Positions 37,019 to 46,250 of a stretch of DNA of 64,000 nucleotides are shown here, one piece after another; within the stretch, counting starts at the first letter, position 1; each line of letters opens with the position of its first letter. The notes below the pieces were generated by a model, which saw nothing but the letters and a program-made list of their open reading frames with translations, had not been told where the DNA came from and did not search any database. Source of the DNA: Alphaproteobacteria bacterium (GTDB taxonomy: Bacteria; Pseudomonadota; Alphaproteobacteria; Sphingomonadales; Emcibacteraceae); the NCBI GenBank assembly GCA_030428615.1, contig JAUIDN010000013.1:1-64000 (forward strand), given 5' to 3'. Position numbers and translations under genes: made by a program.

Positions 37019-38596
37019 ATGGTTAAGGTACTTATTTCTGATAAATTAAGCCCGCTTGCCAAAGAAATTTTTGAGCGTCGTGGCATTGAAACCGACCAAA
37101 TAGTAGGTCTGAGCAAAGAAGAACTTGAAGAAAAAATTCACGAATATGACGGCCTTGCAATACGGTCCGCAACCAAGGTATCGCCGAAAATTTTAGCGGC
37201 TGCGAAAAATCTGAAAGTGGTGGGTCGCGCTGGAATCGGTGTGGATAATGTTGATATCCCCGCGGCAACCAGTCAGGGTGTTGTTGTTATGAATACGCCT
37301 TTTGGTAACAGCATAACGACAGCGGAACACGCGATTGCCATGATGTTTGCCGTTGCGCGTCAAATTCCGCAGGCAAGCGCATCTACCCATGAAGGAAAAT
37401 GGGAGAAATCAAAATTTATGGGTGTCGAACTGACATCGAAAACACTTGGCATCATTGGTTGTGGCAATATAGGGGCGATCGCAGCGAGCCGCGCCATTGG
37501 CCTTAAAATGAAGGTGATTGCATTTGACCCGTTTCTTTCCGAGGAACGTGCCGAAGAAATTGGTGTTGAGAAAGTTGAACTTGACAATTTGCTGGCCCGT
37601 GCTGATTTCATTTCCCTGCATACCCCGCTTACGGACGCGACACGGGGCATTCTTGGTAAAGATGCTTTTGCTAAAATGAAAGATGGCGTGAGAATAGTCA
37701 ATTGTGCCCGTGGCGGCCTTATTGATGAAACAGCATTAAAGGACGCATTGGACAGCGGCAAAGTTGCCGGTGCGGCGCTTGATGTTTTTGAAGTCGAGCC
37801 AGCAACGGAAAATATTCTCTTTGGCAATGAAAAAGTGGTGGCGACACCTCATCTTGGTGCTTCTACTTCTGAAGCACAGGTAAATGTGGCCGTTCAGGTT
37901 GCGGAGCAAATGGCCGACTATCTTTTGGATGGTGCTGTTACGAACGCCCTTAACATGCCAAGCCTGACGGCGGAAGAATCAAAACGTCTTAGCCCGTATA
38001 TTGCGCTTGTCGGTCAACTTGGAAGCTTTGTGGGTCAACTTACTGAAGAAGCCGTGAAAGAAATCCATATTGAATATCAGGGTGATGTGATTGACCTTAA
38101 CGTTCGCCCGCTTACGGCGATTGTCGTGCAGGGATTACTGAGTCCGCTCATGGATAATGTAAATATGGTGAATGCCCTTAGTATTGCAAAAGAGCGCGAT
38201 ATAGATGTGATTGAAAGCAAGAACGAAGGAGAAGGCGACTATCATACGCTCGTGAGTGTGAAGGTTGTGACAGAGGGCGGAGAATTCGAAGCCAAAGGCA
38301 CACTTTTCGCTGACCGCCGTCCGCGGATCGTTCAGGTTGATGATATTCGGCTGGAAGGTGAACTCACGGAAAATATGATCTTTGCCACCAATGACGACCA
38401 GCCCGGTTTTATCGGTTCTCTGGGAACAATTCTTGGCGAAGGCGGTCTGAATATTGCGACTTTTAACCTTGGTCGCCATCATGAGGGGGGGCGTGCAATT
38501 GCGCTTGTTGCTGTCGATCATGCCCCATCCGCAGATGTAATTGCGAAAATTGGAACGCTTGATAAGGTACGTCGGGTTAAGTCGCTCACATTTTAA
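37019..38596 (+). CDS. serA: D-3-phosphoglycerate dehydrogenase
   Basis: The first enzyme of serine synthesis, 525 aa, long form. N-terminal substrate and NAD domains show VVGRAGIGVDNVDIPAAT, GIIGCGNIGAIAASRA and the catalytic ARGGLIDETAL. They are followed by the allosteric substrate-binding domain (about 320-450) and a C-terminal ACT domain (MIFATNDDQPGFIGSLGT). ATG at 37019 is preceded by AAAGG; an in-frame TTG at 37004 is rejected. It forms a unit with serC and ends at a strong terminator. Confidence 0.96.
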   Translation: MVKVLISDKLSPLAKEIFERRGIETDQIVGLSKEELEEKIHEYDGLAIRSATKVSPKILAAAKNLKVVGRAGIGVDNVDIPAATSQGVVVMNTPFGNSITTAEHAIAMMFAVARQIPQASASTHEGKWEKSKFMGVELTSKTLGIIGCGNIGAIAASRAIGLKMKVIAFDPFLSEERAEEIGVEKVELDNLLARADFISLHTPLTDATRGILGKDAFAKMKDGVRIVNCARGGLIDETALKDALDSGKVAGAALDVFEVEPATENILFGNEKVVATPHLGASTSEAQVNVAVQVAEQMADYLLDGAVTNALNMPSLTAEESKRLSPYIALVGQLGSFVGQLTEEAVKEIHIEYQGDVIDLNVRPLTAIVVQGLLSPLMDNVNMVNALSIAKERDIDVIESKNEGEGDYHTLVSVKVVTEGGEFEAKGTLFADRRPRIVQVDDIRLEGELTENMIFATNDDQPGFIGSLGTILGEGGLNIATFNLGRHHEGGRAIALVAVDHAPSADVIAKIGTLDKVRRVKSLTF

Positions 38597-38632
38597 AATT
38601 GTAGAAAACTGTATCCAAAGATTTCTACATTT

Positions 38633-38664
38633 AGGGAGGGTATTTTTTACCCTCCCTTTTTTGT
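38633..38664 (+). terminator. intrinsic terminator after serA
   Basis: AGGGAGGGTA (38633-38642) pairs perfectly with TACCCTCCCT (38648-38657) around a short T loop and is followed by a T-run. It closes the serC-serA transcript. Confidence 0.93.
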
Positions 38665-38752
38665 TTTTTCTGCCTTTTCACGTTGGGTTTTTCCCCTTTA
38701 GGTGATATAAGCACTGCGGAAATAGAGTCTAATATAAAAGCGATACACATCT

Positions 38753-39904
38753 ATGCTAAAACCGAATGAAACAGCTCTTCTGCCGGAAGGATTGCACGAC
38801 ACGCTTGTGGGTGATGCATTTGCAGAAACCAAAGTGGTTGAAAAGCTGTTGAGTGCATTTTCAGCAAATGGTTATGATCTTATTTTACCACCACTGGTCG
38901 AATTTGAAGAAAGTCTGCTGTTTGGCCCGGGCAAAGCGCAATCGCGTAATATGTTCAGACTGCTTGATCCGGCATCGCAGCGTATGATGGGGGTTCGCAC
39001 CGATATGACCGGGCAGGTCGCCAGAATATCCCATACACGGCTTGGTAATGCGCCGCGACCGTTACGATTGAGCTATGCCGGGGATGTGTTGAGGGTTAAG
39101 GGTACTCAGCTGCGACCAGAGCGCCAGTTCAAACAGGCAGGTGTTGAACTGATTGGTACCGAAGCGACCGAAGCCTATGTTGAAGTTATACTGCTTGGGT
39201 TCGAGACCCTTAAAGACGTGGGGGCAAAAAACATCAGCGTCGATCTGGCAATGCCGCAGCTGGTCCCCACAATAACAGAAGGTTTGGGTGTTGTTAAAGA
39301 GCTTGGTGATCGTGTTCGCGATGCACTTGACGCCAAGGATTTTGGTGAGTTATCAACTATTGAAGGCGAAATAGGCGAGATAAGCCGCGCACTTCTGGAT
39401 GCCGCTGGGCCAGCTGAAAAAAGCCTTAAAATATTATCAAATTTAAAATTGCCGAAAAAGGCACGGGAAATGTGTGATGAGCTGTCAAAACTTGTTGCGC
39501 GTCTTGCCGATGTTGCGCCCGATCTGGTTGTGACCGTTGACCCCGGTGAGTATACAGGCTTTGAATATCAGACAGGTATCAGTTTTAGCCTTTTTGCCAG
39601 CGGTGTAAGGGGAGAACTGGGACGAGGGGGACGCTATCTGGTAAATGCAGAGTTGGGCAGCGGAGAGCATGCCACGGGTTTCTCACTTTATCTGGATAGC
39701 TTAATGCGTGCGCTTGACAATGCGGATGCGCAGAGAAAGATTTTTGTCCCCCGCGAAACGGAACGCGCTATATTGAAGCAATTACAAGCCGATAATTTCA
39801 GAACTGTTCTCGGGCTTGAAGATCAGGAAGATGTTGTGAAAGAAGCTAAAAGAATGGAATGCGGGTTTGTTTGGCGGGATGGCCAAGTGAAAGAGATTAC
39901 CTGA
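38753..39904 (+). CDS. hisZ: ATP phosphoribosyltransferase regulatory subunit HisZ
   Basis: A 383-aa class II aminoacyl-tRNA synthetase-like protein without tRNA-charging motifs. It forms a complex with the short HisG and activates the first step of histidine synthesis. The core looks like HisRS (VRTDMTGQVARI, LRLSYAGDVLR, RERQ-type QFKQAGVELIG), but the anticodon domain is absent. hisG is not in this window. hisZ-purA is a common alphaproteobacterial pair. Confidence 0.92.
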   Translation: MLKPNETALLPEGLHDTLVGDAFAETKVVEKLLSAFSANGYDLILPPLVEFEESLLFGPGKAQSRNMFRLLDPASQRMMGVRTDMTGQVARISHTRLGNAPRPLRLSYAGDVLRVKGTQLRPERQFKQAGVELIGTEATEAYVEVILLGFETLKDVGAKNISVDLAMPQLVPTITEGLGVVKELGDRVRDALDAKDFGELSTIEGEIGEISRALLDAAGPAEKSLKILSNLKLPKKAREMCDELSKLVARLADVAPDLVVTVDPGEYTGFEYQTGISFSLFASGVRGELGRGGRYLVNAELGSGEHATGFSLYLDSLMRALDNADAQRKIFVPRETERAILKQLQADNFRTVLGLEDQEDVVKEAKRMECGFVWRDGQVKEIT

Positions 39905-39908
39905 TTAA

Positions 39909-41234
<1,326 letters not shown>

Positions 41235-41245
41235 TTAATCGATTA

Positions 41246-42139
41246 TCATTGATCAATCGTGATCATATTATCTTCGGCGGCGGCTGACTGCATGGCTTCC
41301 TGCAGTTTTTCGAAAGCGCGCGCTTCGATCTGGCGAACACGTTCACGGCTTATTTTATATTCAACACTGAGTTCTTCAAGTGTTTTCGGGGTGTCGCTCA
41401 GGCGACGTTCGGTGATAATATGTTGCTCCCGCTCGTTAAGAGCACTCATGGCGTCAGCCATAAGCCCGCGGCGGTAATTAAGTTCTTCGGAGTCCGCATA
41501 GGCAGTTTCCTGGTCCGGTGTATCCTCGTCAACCAGCCAATCCTGCCATTCACCTTCAATGTCGGCCCGCATCGGGGCGTTCAGGGAATGATCACCGCCA
41601 GACATACGGCGGTTCATCTGGATAACTTCTTCTTCTTTCACGTCCAACTTATCGGCGATTTCCTTAACATGATCCGGATGAAGGTCACCTTCTTCAACGG
41701 CTTCAAGCTGGCCTTTAATGCGACGTAGATTGAAAAATAATTTCTTTTGCGCGGCGGTTGTACCCATTTTTACGAGCGACCATGACCGCAGGATATACTC
41801 ATGAATAGAGGCCTTGATCCACCACATGGCATATGTGGCCAGTCTGAACCCCTTATCGGGATCAAAGCGTTTTACGGCTTGCATCATGCCGACATTGCCT
41901 TCTGAAATAAGATCACCAACCGGCAGACCGTACCCGCGGTACCCCATGGCAATCTTCGCAACAAGACGCAGGTGTGAGGTTACAAGTTTGTGGGCAGCGT
42001 CAGTATCACCATGCTCGGTCCAGGCTTTTGCAAGCATAAATTCTTCATCCGGTTCAAGCATTGGGAATTTACGGATTTCGTGCAGATAGCTTGTTAAACT
42101 GCCATCCGGCGATATCGTCGGTAAATTGTTGTTTGCCAT
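41246..42139 (-). CDS. rpoH: heat-shock sigma factor RpoH (sigma-32)
   Basis: A 297-aa sigma-70 family factor. Region 1.2 (SYLHEIRKFPMLEPDEEF), region 2 with the DLISEGNVGMMQAVKRFDPDKGFRLATY-type core-binding and -10 helices, and region 4 (RERVRQIEARAFEKL) are intact. The RpoH-box region between 2 and 3 is present (around AAQKKLFFNLRRIKG). It directs heat-shock transcription and, by analogy, is a target of FtsH encoded at 27,370. It is monocistronic and convergent with purA. Confidence 0.95.
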   Translation of the reverse strand: MANNNLPTISPDGSLTSYLHEIRKFPMLEPDEEFMLAKAWTEHGDTDAAHKLVTSHLRLVAKIAMGYRGYGLPVGDLISEGNVGMMQAVKRFDPDKGFRLATYAMWWIKASIHEYILRSWSLVKMGTTAAQKKLFFNLRRIKGQLEAVEEGDLHPDHVKEIADKLDVKEEEVIQMNRRMSGGDHSLNAPMRADIEGEWQDWLVDEDTPDQETAYADSEELNYRRGLMADAMSALNEREQHIITERRLSDTPKTLEELSVEYKISRERVRQIEARAFEKLQEAMQSAAAEDNMITIDQ

Positions 42140-42201
42140 ACTGATCTTTACCCCTGATTCTTTATTCTGTTCTTTAGCCTACTAAAGCATTTTGGCATTT
42201 T

Positions 42202-43227
42202 TTAGGCGGCCTCTAACGCTTTTATAAGGTATTTCATATCATCTGGTAATTCTATTTCAAATGTCAAGACCTTCTTCGTTGCGGGATGGGTGAATCCGAT
42301 CAAATAAGAGTGAAGTGCCTGGCGTTTAAAGTCGGCAAGGGCACTTTTTGCCCTTTCGGTAAGGTTTTTCTGTGGATTATTTCTGCGGCTGTAAAGCGGA
42401 TCACCAACCAGTGGATGCCCGATATGTGCCATATGTACACGAACCTGATGCGTTCGTCCTGTTTCAAGTCTGCATTCCACCAGTGACAGGCTCGGTGGTA
42501 GGCCCTGTTTCAAGTTGCTGCGGGAGGTTATTTTACGCAGCGGTTCAACCCTTTTAATCACTCTGAAATGCGTAATGGCTTCCCTTCCGCCTTCGCGGAC
42601 CGCAATTTTTAATCTGTTTCTGGGGTCCCGCTTTAGCGGCAGATCAATTGTTCCGCTTGTGGGGTTTGGCACCCCCCAGCATACGGCTTTGTATGCCCGC
42701 TCAAGACTGTGCTTGGCAAACTGCTTTGATAATCCCTTATGTGCCAGGTCAGATTTTGCAACCACCATAAGGCCGCTTGTATCCTTATCTATTCTATGGA
42801 CAATGCCCGGACGTTTAACGCCGTTAATGCCCGACAGGCTGTCACCACAATGATGGATGAGCGCATTTACCAAGGTTCCTGTATTATTGCCGGGCGCGGG
42901 ATGAACAACCATTCCGGCGGGTTTGTTTAACACAATCAGGTGTTCGTCTTCATAATGAATTTCAAGCGGTATATCCTCACCTATAGGGTCGGGATCAATC
43001 ACTTCCGGGACAGTGACAGAAAAATGGTCACCCGCTTTTACCCGGTATGACGGGTCGGTCATATTTATTTTCGCGCCTGTCATTAAAACTTGACCTTCAC
43101 TGATCAGGCTTTTAAGACGGGAACGACTTATGTCGCTAAACTGGTTGCTTAAGAATTTATCAAGGCGCAGGCCATTGTCATCTTCTTTGGCGTCGGTTTC
43201 AAATATTTGAGGTGCTGGAATAATCAT
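42202..43227 (-). CDS. 23S rRNA pseudouridine synthase, RluD/RluC family
   Basis: A 341-aa RNA modification enzyme with an N-terminal S4 domain (LRLDKFLSNQFSDISRSRLKSLI) and a catalytic domain with the Asp in HRIDKDTSGLMVVAK, plus GRTHQVRVHMAHIGHPLVGD. It is of the RluD type, though RluC cannot be excluded by eye. Its ATG shares two bases with the ATG of the divergent DUF6476 gene (CATG at 43225-43228). Confidence 0.9.
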   Translation of the reverse strand: MIIPAPQIFETDAKEDDNGLRLDKFLSNQFSDISRSRLKSLISEGQVLMTGAKINMTDPSYRVKAGDHFSVTVPEVIDPDPIGEDIPLEIHYEDEHLIVLNKPAGMVVHPAPGNNTGTLVNALIHHCGDSLSGINGVKRPGIVHRIDKDTSGLMVVAKSDLAHKGLSKQFAKHSLERAYKAVCWGVPNPTSGTIDLPLKRDPRNRLKIAVREGGREAITHFRVIKRVEPLRKITSRSNLKQGLPPSLSLVECRLETGRTHQVRVHMAHIGHPLVGDPLYSRRNNPQKNLTERAKSALADFKRQALHSYLIGFTHPATKKVLTFEIELPDDMKYLIKALEAA

Positions 43228-43582
43228 GTCAGAAGAACAAATGCCAAAAAATTACCGATTACTCAAGGGAATAGTGATTACCCTTGGAATATTAATCATT
43301 GTCATGGTGATTGTGCTTATCGTTGCGTCCGTTATGAAATATAAAGATCAGAAGCGCGCAGAGGCCGCATTGGTTGAAAGATATCAATCGTCGCAGGTGC
43401 AAAAACCAAATTTGGCGGCACCTTTCGAAATTGATCTGAACCTGGAGACTGACCAGGAAGTGTTATCGGTGGACAATGGATATAATAATCTTCTCGTTCG
43501 GATTGGGCGGGACAGGGTAACAGAAAAAATTCTCTTGATTGATTATAACGGTAAAATAACAGGCACCATTAATATCAAATAG
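43226..43582 (+). CDS. DUF6476 family membrane protein
   Basis: A 118-aa protein with one strong hydrophobic helix (about residues 13-37) and a C-terminal beta-rich domain ending in YNNLLVRIG and a terminal GKITGTINIK strand. This matches the DUF6476 family, commonly divergent from rluD in alphaproteobacteria. The function is unknown. The start at 43226 overlaps the rluD start; an internal ATG at 43241 is an alternative. Its stop directly abuts the stop of the DUF3253 gene on the other strand. Confidence 0.75.
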   Translation: MSEEQMPKNYRLLKGIVITLGILIIVMVIVLIVASVMKYKDQKRAEAALVERYQSSQVQKPNLAAPFEIDLNLETDQEVLSVDNGYNNLLVRIGRDRVTEKILLIDYNGKITGTINIK

Positions 43583-43888
43583 CTAATCTTCTTTGATGGG
43601 CAATGAAAACTTCACCAGCCCCTTCATCTTGTTGGGATCAATGGGTTTTCCCCGCCGCAGTATGCTGATCCTCCCCGCGCGGGCCAGTGATTTGGCTTGC
43701 TGTTTTACAGCGAGCATGTATTTACGCCAGATATCATCCGGATCAGTTTCCTTTGCGCGGTCCTTCGCAATTTTTATTGCAATATCATTTGGACTAACGA
43801 CAGAGCCGTCGGCTATCGCGTCAAGGATATAAAGCCGTATCGGGTCTTCTTTATTTTGATCGTCGTCATTTTGATTTTCTTTGTTCAT
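43583..43888 (-). CDS. DUF3253 family protein
   Basis: A 101-aa soluble protein. The pattern RLYILDAIADGSVVSPNDIA, then WRKYMLAVKQQAKSLARAGRISILRRGKPIDP matches the DUF3253 family, which resembles a winged helix. DNA binding is possible but unproven. ATG at 43888 is preferred; an ATG at 43897 adds three residues. The stop codons of this gene and DUF6476 form TAGCTA with no base between. Confidence 0.75.
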   Translation of the reverse strand: MNKENQNDDDQNKEDPIRLYILDAIADGSVVSPNDIAIKIAKDRAKETDPDDIWRKYMLAVKQQAKSLARAGRISILRRGKPIDPNKMKGLVKFSLPIKED

Positions 43889-43971
43889 GACCGCCATGTA
43901 ACATGTTTTGATTTGTGATGCACTATGTTTTAAGTGATGCTATAAAATGATTGTAAAAAGAGAATAATTGT

Positions 43972-44589
43972 ATGTCGCTTATTTACCTGCCGTGGGGAAT
44001 ATTTATTGGTTTGATTATGGCTGCGCCCATTGGGCCCGTAAACATAATCTGCATTCGCCGCGCCATGACGAAAGGCCCCATGAACAGTTACATTGTCGGA
44101 CAGGGTGCTGCATTGGCGGATGGTTTGTTTGGTGCCTTGGCGGCGTTTGGGCTCACAGGACTTACAAAAATAATAAACAGCTATAATGGTATGCTCCAGA
44201 TCGCCGGGGCAATTGCCCTAATCATCATTGGTATAAAACTCTGGTTCAGTCATCCGCATGTGGATGATATCGAAGATACGTTTAAGGACCGACTGAAAGC
44301 GGCGGCTGGTACGTTTCTTCTTACCATCACAAATCCGCTTACAATCCTCGGGTTTGTTGCCATTTTTATAGGGCTCGGTTTTGGTGATATGGGGGACAGC
44401 ATTGTTAATGCTGCTTTTATATCATTGGGTATCCTGATTGGATCGTCCCTTTGGTGGGGAATTATAAGTTATGGTTCCGCAAGAATATCCAAGGCGTTGT
44501 CGGATCATCATCTTGAAAACATCAACAAACTGTCTGCATCAATTCTGTTTGTCTTCTCACTGGTAACATTTTATCGAAATTTGTTTTAA
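43972..44589 (+). CDS. LysE/RhtB family exporter
   Basis: A 205-aa inner-membrane protein with about six hydrophobic helices and the family start WGIFIGLIMAAPIGPVNIICIRRAM. The family exports amino acids such as lysine, homoserine or leucine; the substrate here cannot be told. It is a single gene, and its TAA shares three bases with the cysQ stop on the other strand. Confidence 0.88.
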   Translation: MSLIYLPWGIFIGLIMAAPIGPVNIICIRRAMTKGPMNSYIVGQGAALADGLFGALAAFGLTGLTKIINSYNGMLQIAGAIALIIIGIKLWFSHPHVDDIEDTFKDRLKAAAGTFLLTITNPLTILGFVAIFIGLGFGDMGDSIVNAAFISLGILIGSSLWWGIISYGSARISKALSDHHLENINKLSASILFVFSLVTFYRNLF

Positions 44590-45371
44590 AGCTCGCCTTT
44601 TGCAATAAAGGGTCCGTTTCTGAAGTCTGGTTTATTATAGTGAAACGGGGTGCCATCGGGATTGGTTACCGATCCTCCGGCGGCACTCAAGATGGCGTGG
44701 CCGGCGGCGATATCCCATTCCATCGTCGGCCCAAATCGGGGATAAATATCCGCGTTACCTTCTGCGACGACACAAAATTTCAGTGAACTTCCGGCCGATG
44801 TTTTATCGGTGATATTCAGTTTCTCAAGATAGGATCTGGTTTCATCATCAAGATGTGATTTACTGGCAAGCGCGGTAAGGTTGTCATTATTTGCGCGGCG
44901 CACATGTATTATTTTTTCTGGCCCTGGATTGCCATCTTTGTCAACATTCTGAATGGTGGCTTCATCCGGATTTTTTGCCGTATAGAGTTTACGGCTTTCT
45001 GGCGTGTAAATTATACCGAAGGTAGGTTTTCCATCTTCGATTAGCGCTATATTTACGGTGAAATCAGACCCTCCCGCGATGAATTCTTTCGTCCCGTCAA
45101 GCGGATCAACAAGCCAGAACCGGGCGGTGACTTTTGGTATTTTCCCTTCGCTGACACTTTCTTCGGCTATTACAGGAATATCGGGCGCAATCTGTTTTAA
45201 ATCCCGCAAAATAATTTCTTCAGCCGCCTGATCGGCTATGGTGACAGGGGATTGATCGTCCTTGTAACATACGCCAAGTTTATTACCGCGGACTTCCAGA
45301 ATCTTTTCACCCGCTTCAATGGCCGTGCTGCGTAAAAGCGAACAATATTGATTATATTTATTTTTAGTCAT
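44586..45371 (-). CDS. cysQ: 3'(2'),5'-bisphosphate nucleotidase CysQ
   Basis: A 261-aa inositol-monophosphatase-fold enzyme removing the 3'-phosphate from PAP. Metal ligands are in AEESV, WLVDPLDGTKEFI and GPTMEWDIAAGHAIL. It acts in sulfate assimilation and PAP recycling. ATG at 45371 (MTKNKYNQY) fits homologues; an ATG at 45395 adds eight residues, and the frame opens at a TTG at 45398. It is divergent from chpT. Confidence 0.92.
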   Translation of the reverse strand: MTKNKYNQYCSLLRSTAIEAGEKILEVRGNKLGVCYKDDQSPVTIADQAAEEIILRDLKQIAPDIPVIAEESVSEGKIPKVTARFWLVDPLDGTKEFIAGGSDFTVNIALIEDGKPTFGIIYTPESRKLYTAKNPDEATIQNVDKDGNPGPEKIIHVRRANNDNLTALASKSHLDDETRSYLEKLNITDKTSAGSSLKFCVVAEGNADIYPRFGPTMEWDIAAGHAILSAAGGSVTNPDGTPFHYNKPDFRNGPFIAKGEL

Positions 45372-45410
45372 TACGTTACAATCCAAGTGGCGCATCAAAC
45401 TACATATGAC

Positions 45411-45438
45411 TTGTCGTTTTAATTCTTCGGGTTATTAT
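45411..45438 (+). promoter_or_regulatory. probable chpT promoter
   Basis: TTGTCG (45411-45416) and TATTAT (45433-45438) at 16-base spacing form a plausible sigma-70 promoter 42 bases before the chpT ATG. No perfect CtrA site was seen next to it. Confidence 0.4.
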
Positions 45439-45479
45439 ATGGATTATTTGGTTACAACTACAAGAAAGAAAATCGGTAA

Positions 45480-46106
45480 ATGAACGAACTAGACTTTGCA
45501 GCATTATTGTGTTCACGGCTTTGCCACGATTTAATCAGCCCTGTCGGGGCTATTTCAAATGGCATTGAGATACTGGGGGATGAAGATGATGAAGCGATGC
45601 GAAAGGAAGTCATAAAATTACTGGAGTCGAGCGCAACGCAGACATCAAACAGATTGAAATTTTACAGACTGGCATTTGGCGCCGCTGGTGGAATTGGCGC
45701 GCAAGTGCCCATCAGAGATGCGAAAAATGCTGCAATAGCACTGTTTGAAGGCGTGCCAGTGAATTTGGTCTGGAACTCGGAGATTGGTGAGTTGGACAAG
45801 AACGCGACCAAACTGCTCCTCAATATGATCCTTGTGGCAAGTGAAAGTCTAATTCGCGGCGGTGATCTAATGGTTAATATTTCGGTTAAAGGGGATAAAG
45901 TCTTTCTGGAAGTTACAGCACGTGCTGAGCGGATAATTTTTCAGGATAAATCCCGTGAAATGATTTGTGGGGACAGGGAAGACGTCGAAATGGACCCGAA
46001 AACCGCCCCTGCATATTTGGCAGCAAATGTGGCTAAACAGCTAGGAAGTAAAATTGACTATCAGAACCATAATGAAAACAGTTTCACTTTAAATGCATAT
46101 ATTTGA
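45480..46106 (+). CDS. chpT: histidine phosphotransferase ChpT
   Basis: A 208-aa dimeric phosphotransferase that in Caulobacter and relatives takes phosphate from CckA and passes it to CtrA and CpdR. The N-terminal helix holds the phosphoacceptor His16 in CSRLCHDLISPVGAISNG. The C-terminal part is a degenerate ATPase-like fold without ATP-binding boxes, as expected. Its response-regulator target CtrA is encoded 7 kb away, beyond the chemotaxis genes; CckA is not in the window. It is the first gene of the block leading to cheA. Confidence 0.9.
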   Translation: MNELDFAALLCSRLCHDLISPVGAISNGIEILGDEDDEAMRKEVIKLLESSATQTSNRLKFYRLAFGAAGGIGAQVPIRDAKNAAIALFEGVPVNLVWNSEIGELDKNATKLLLNMILVASESLIRGGDLMVNISVKGDKVFLEVTARAERIIFQDKSREMICGDREDVEMDPKTAPAYLAANVAKQLGSKIDYQNHNENSFTLNAYI

Positions 46107-46250
46107 TACATCTTATTCCTTAAATATCACTCTAAAATACTGGTTTCTTTAAAAATTAGCAGAAATTAGTGAAAACTTTACCTCATTTTAACCAATTTCC
46201 AAGAGATTAGGGCTTGAGCACTCGTAATCTAGTAATAAAAGGTAATTGGT

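Noticed and set aside
41235-41275. Inverted ATTAATCGAT/ATCAATCGTGAT sequences between purA and rpoH as a terminator
   Set aside because: The pairing is imperfect and AT-rich and there is no T-run on either strand.
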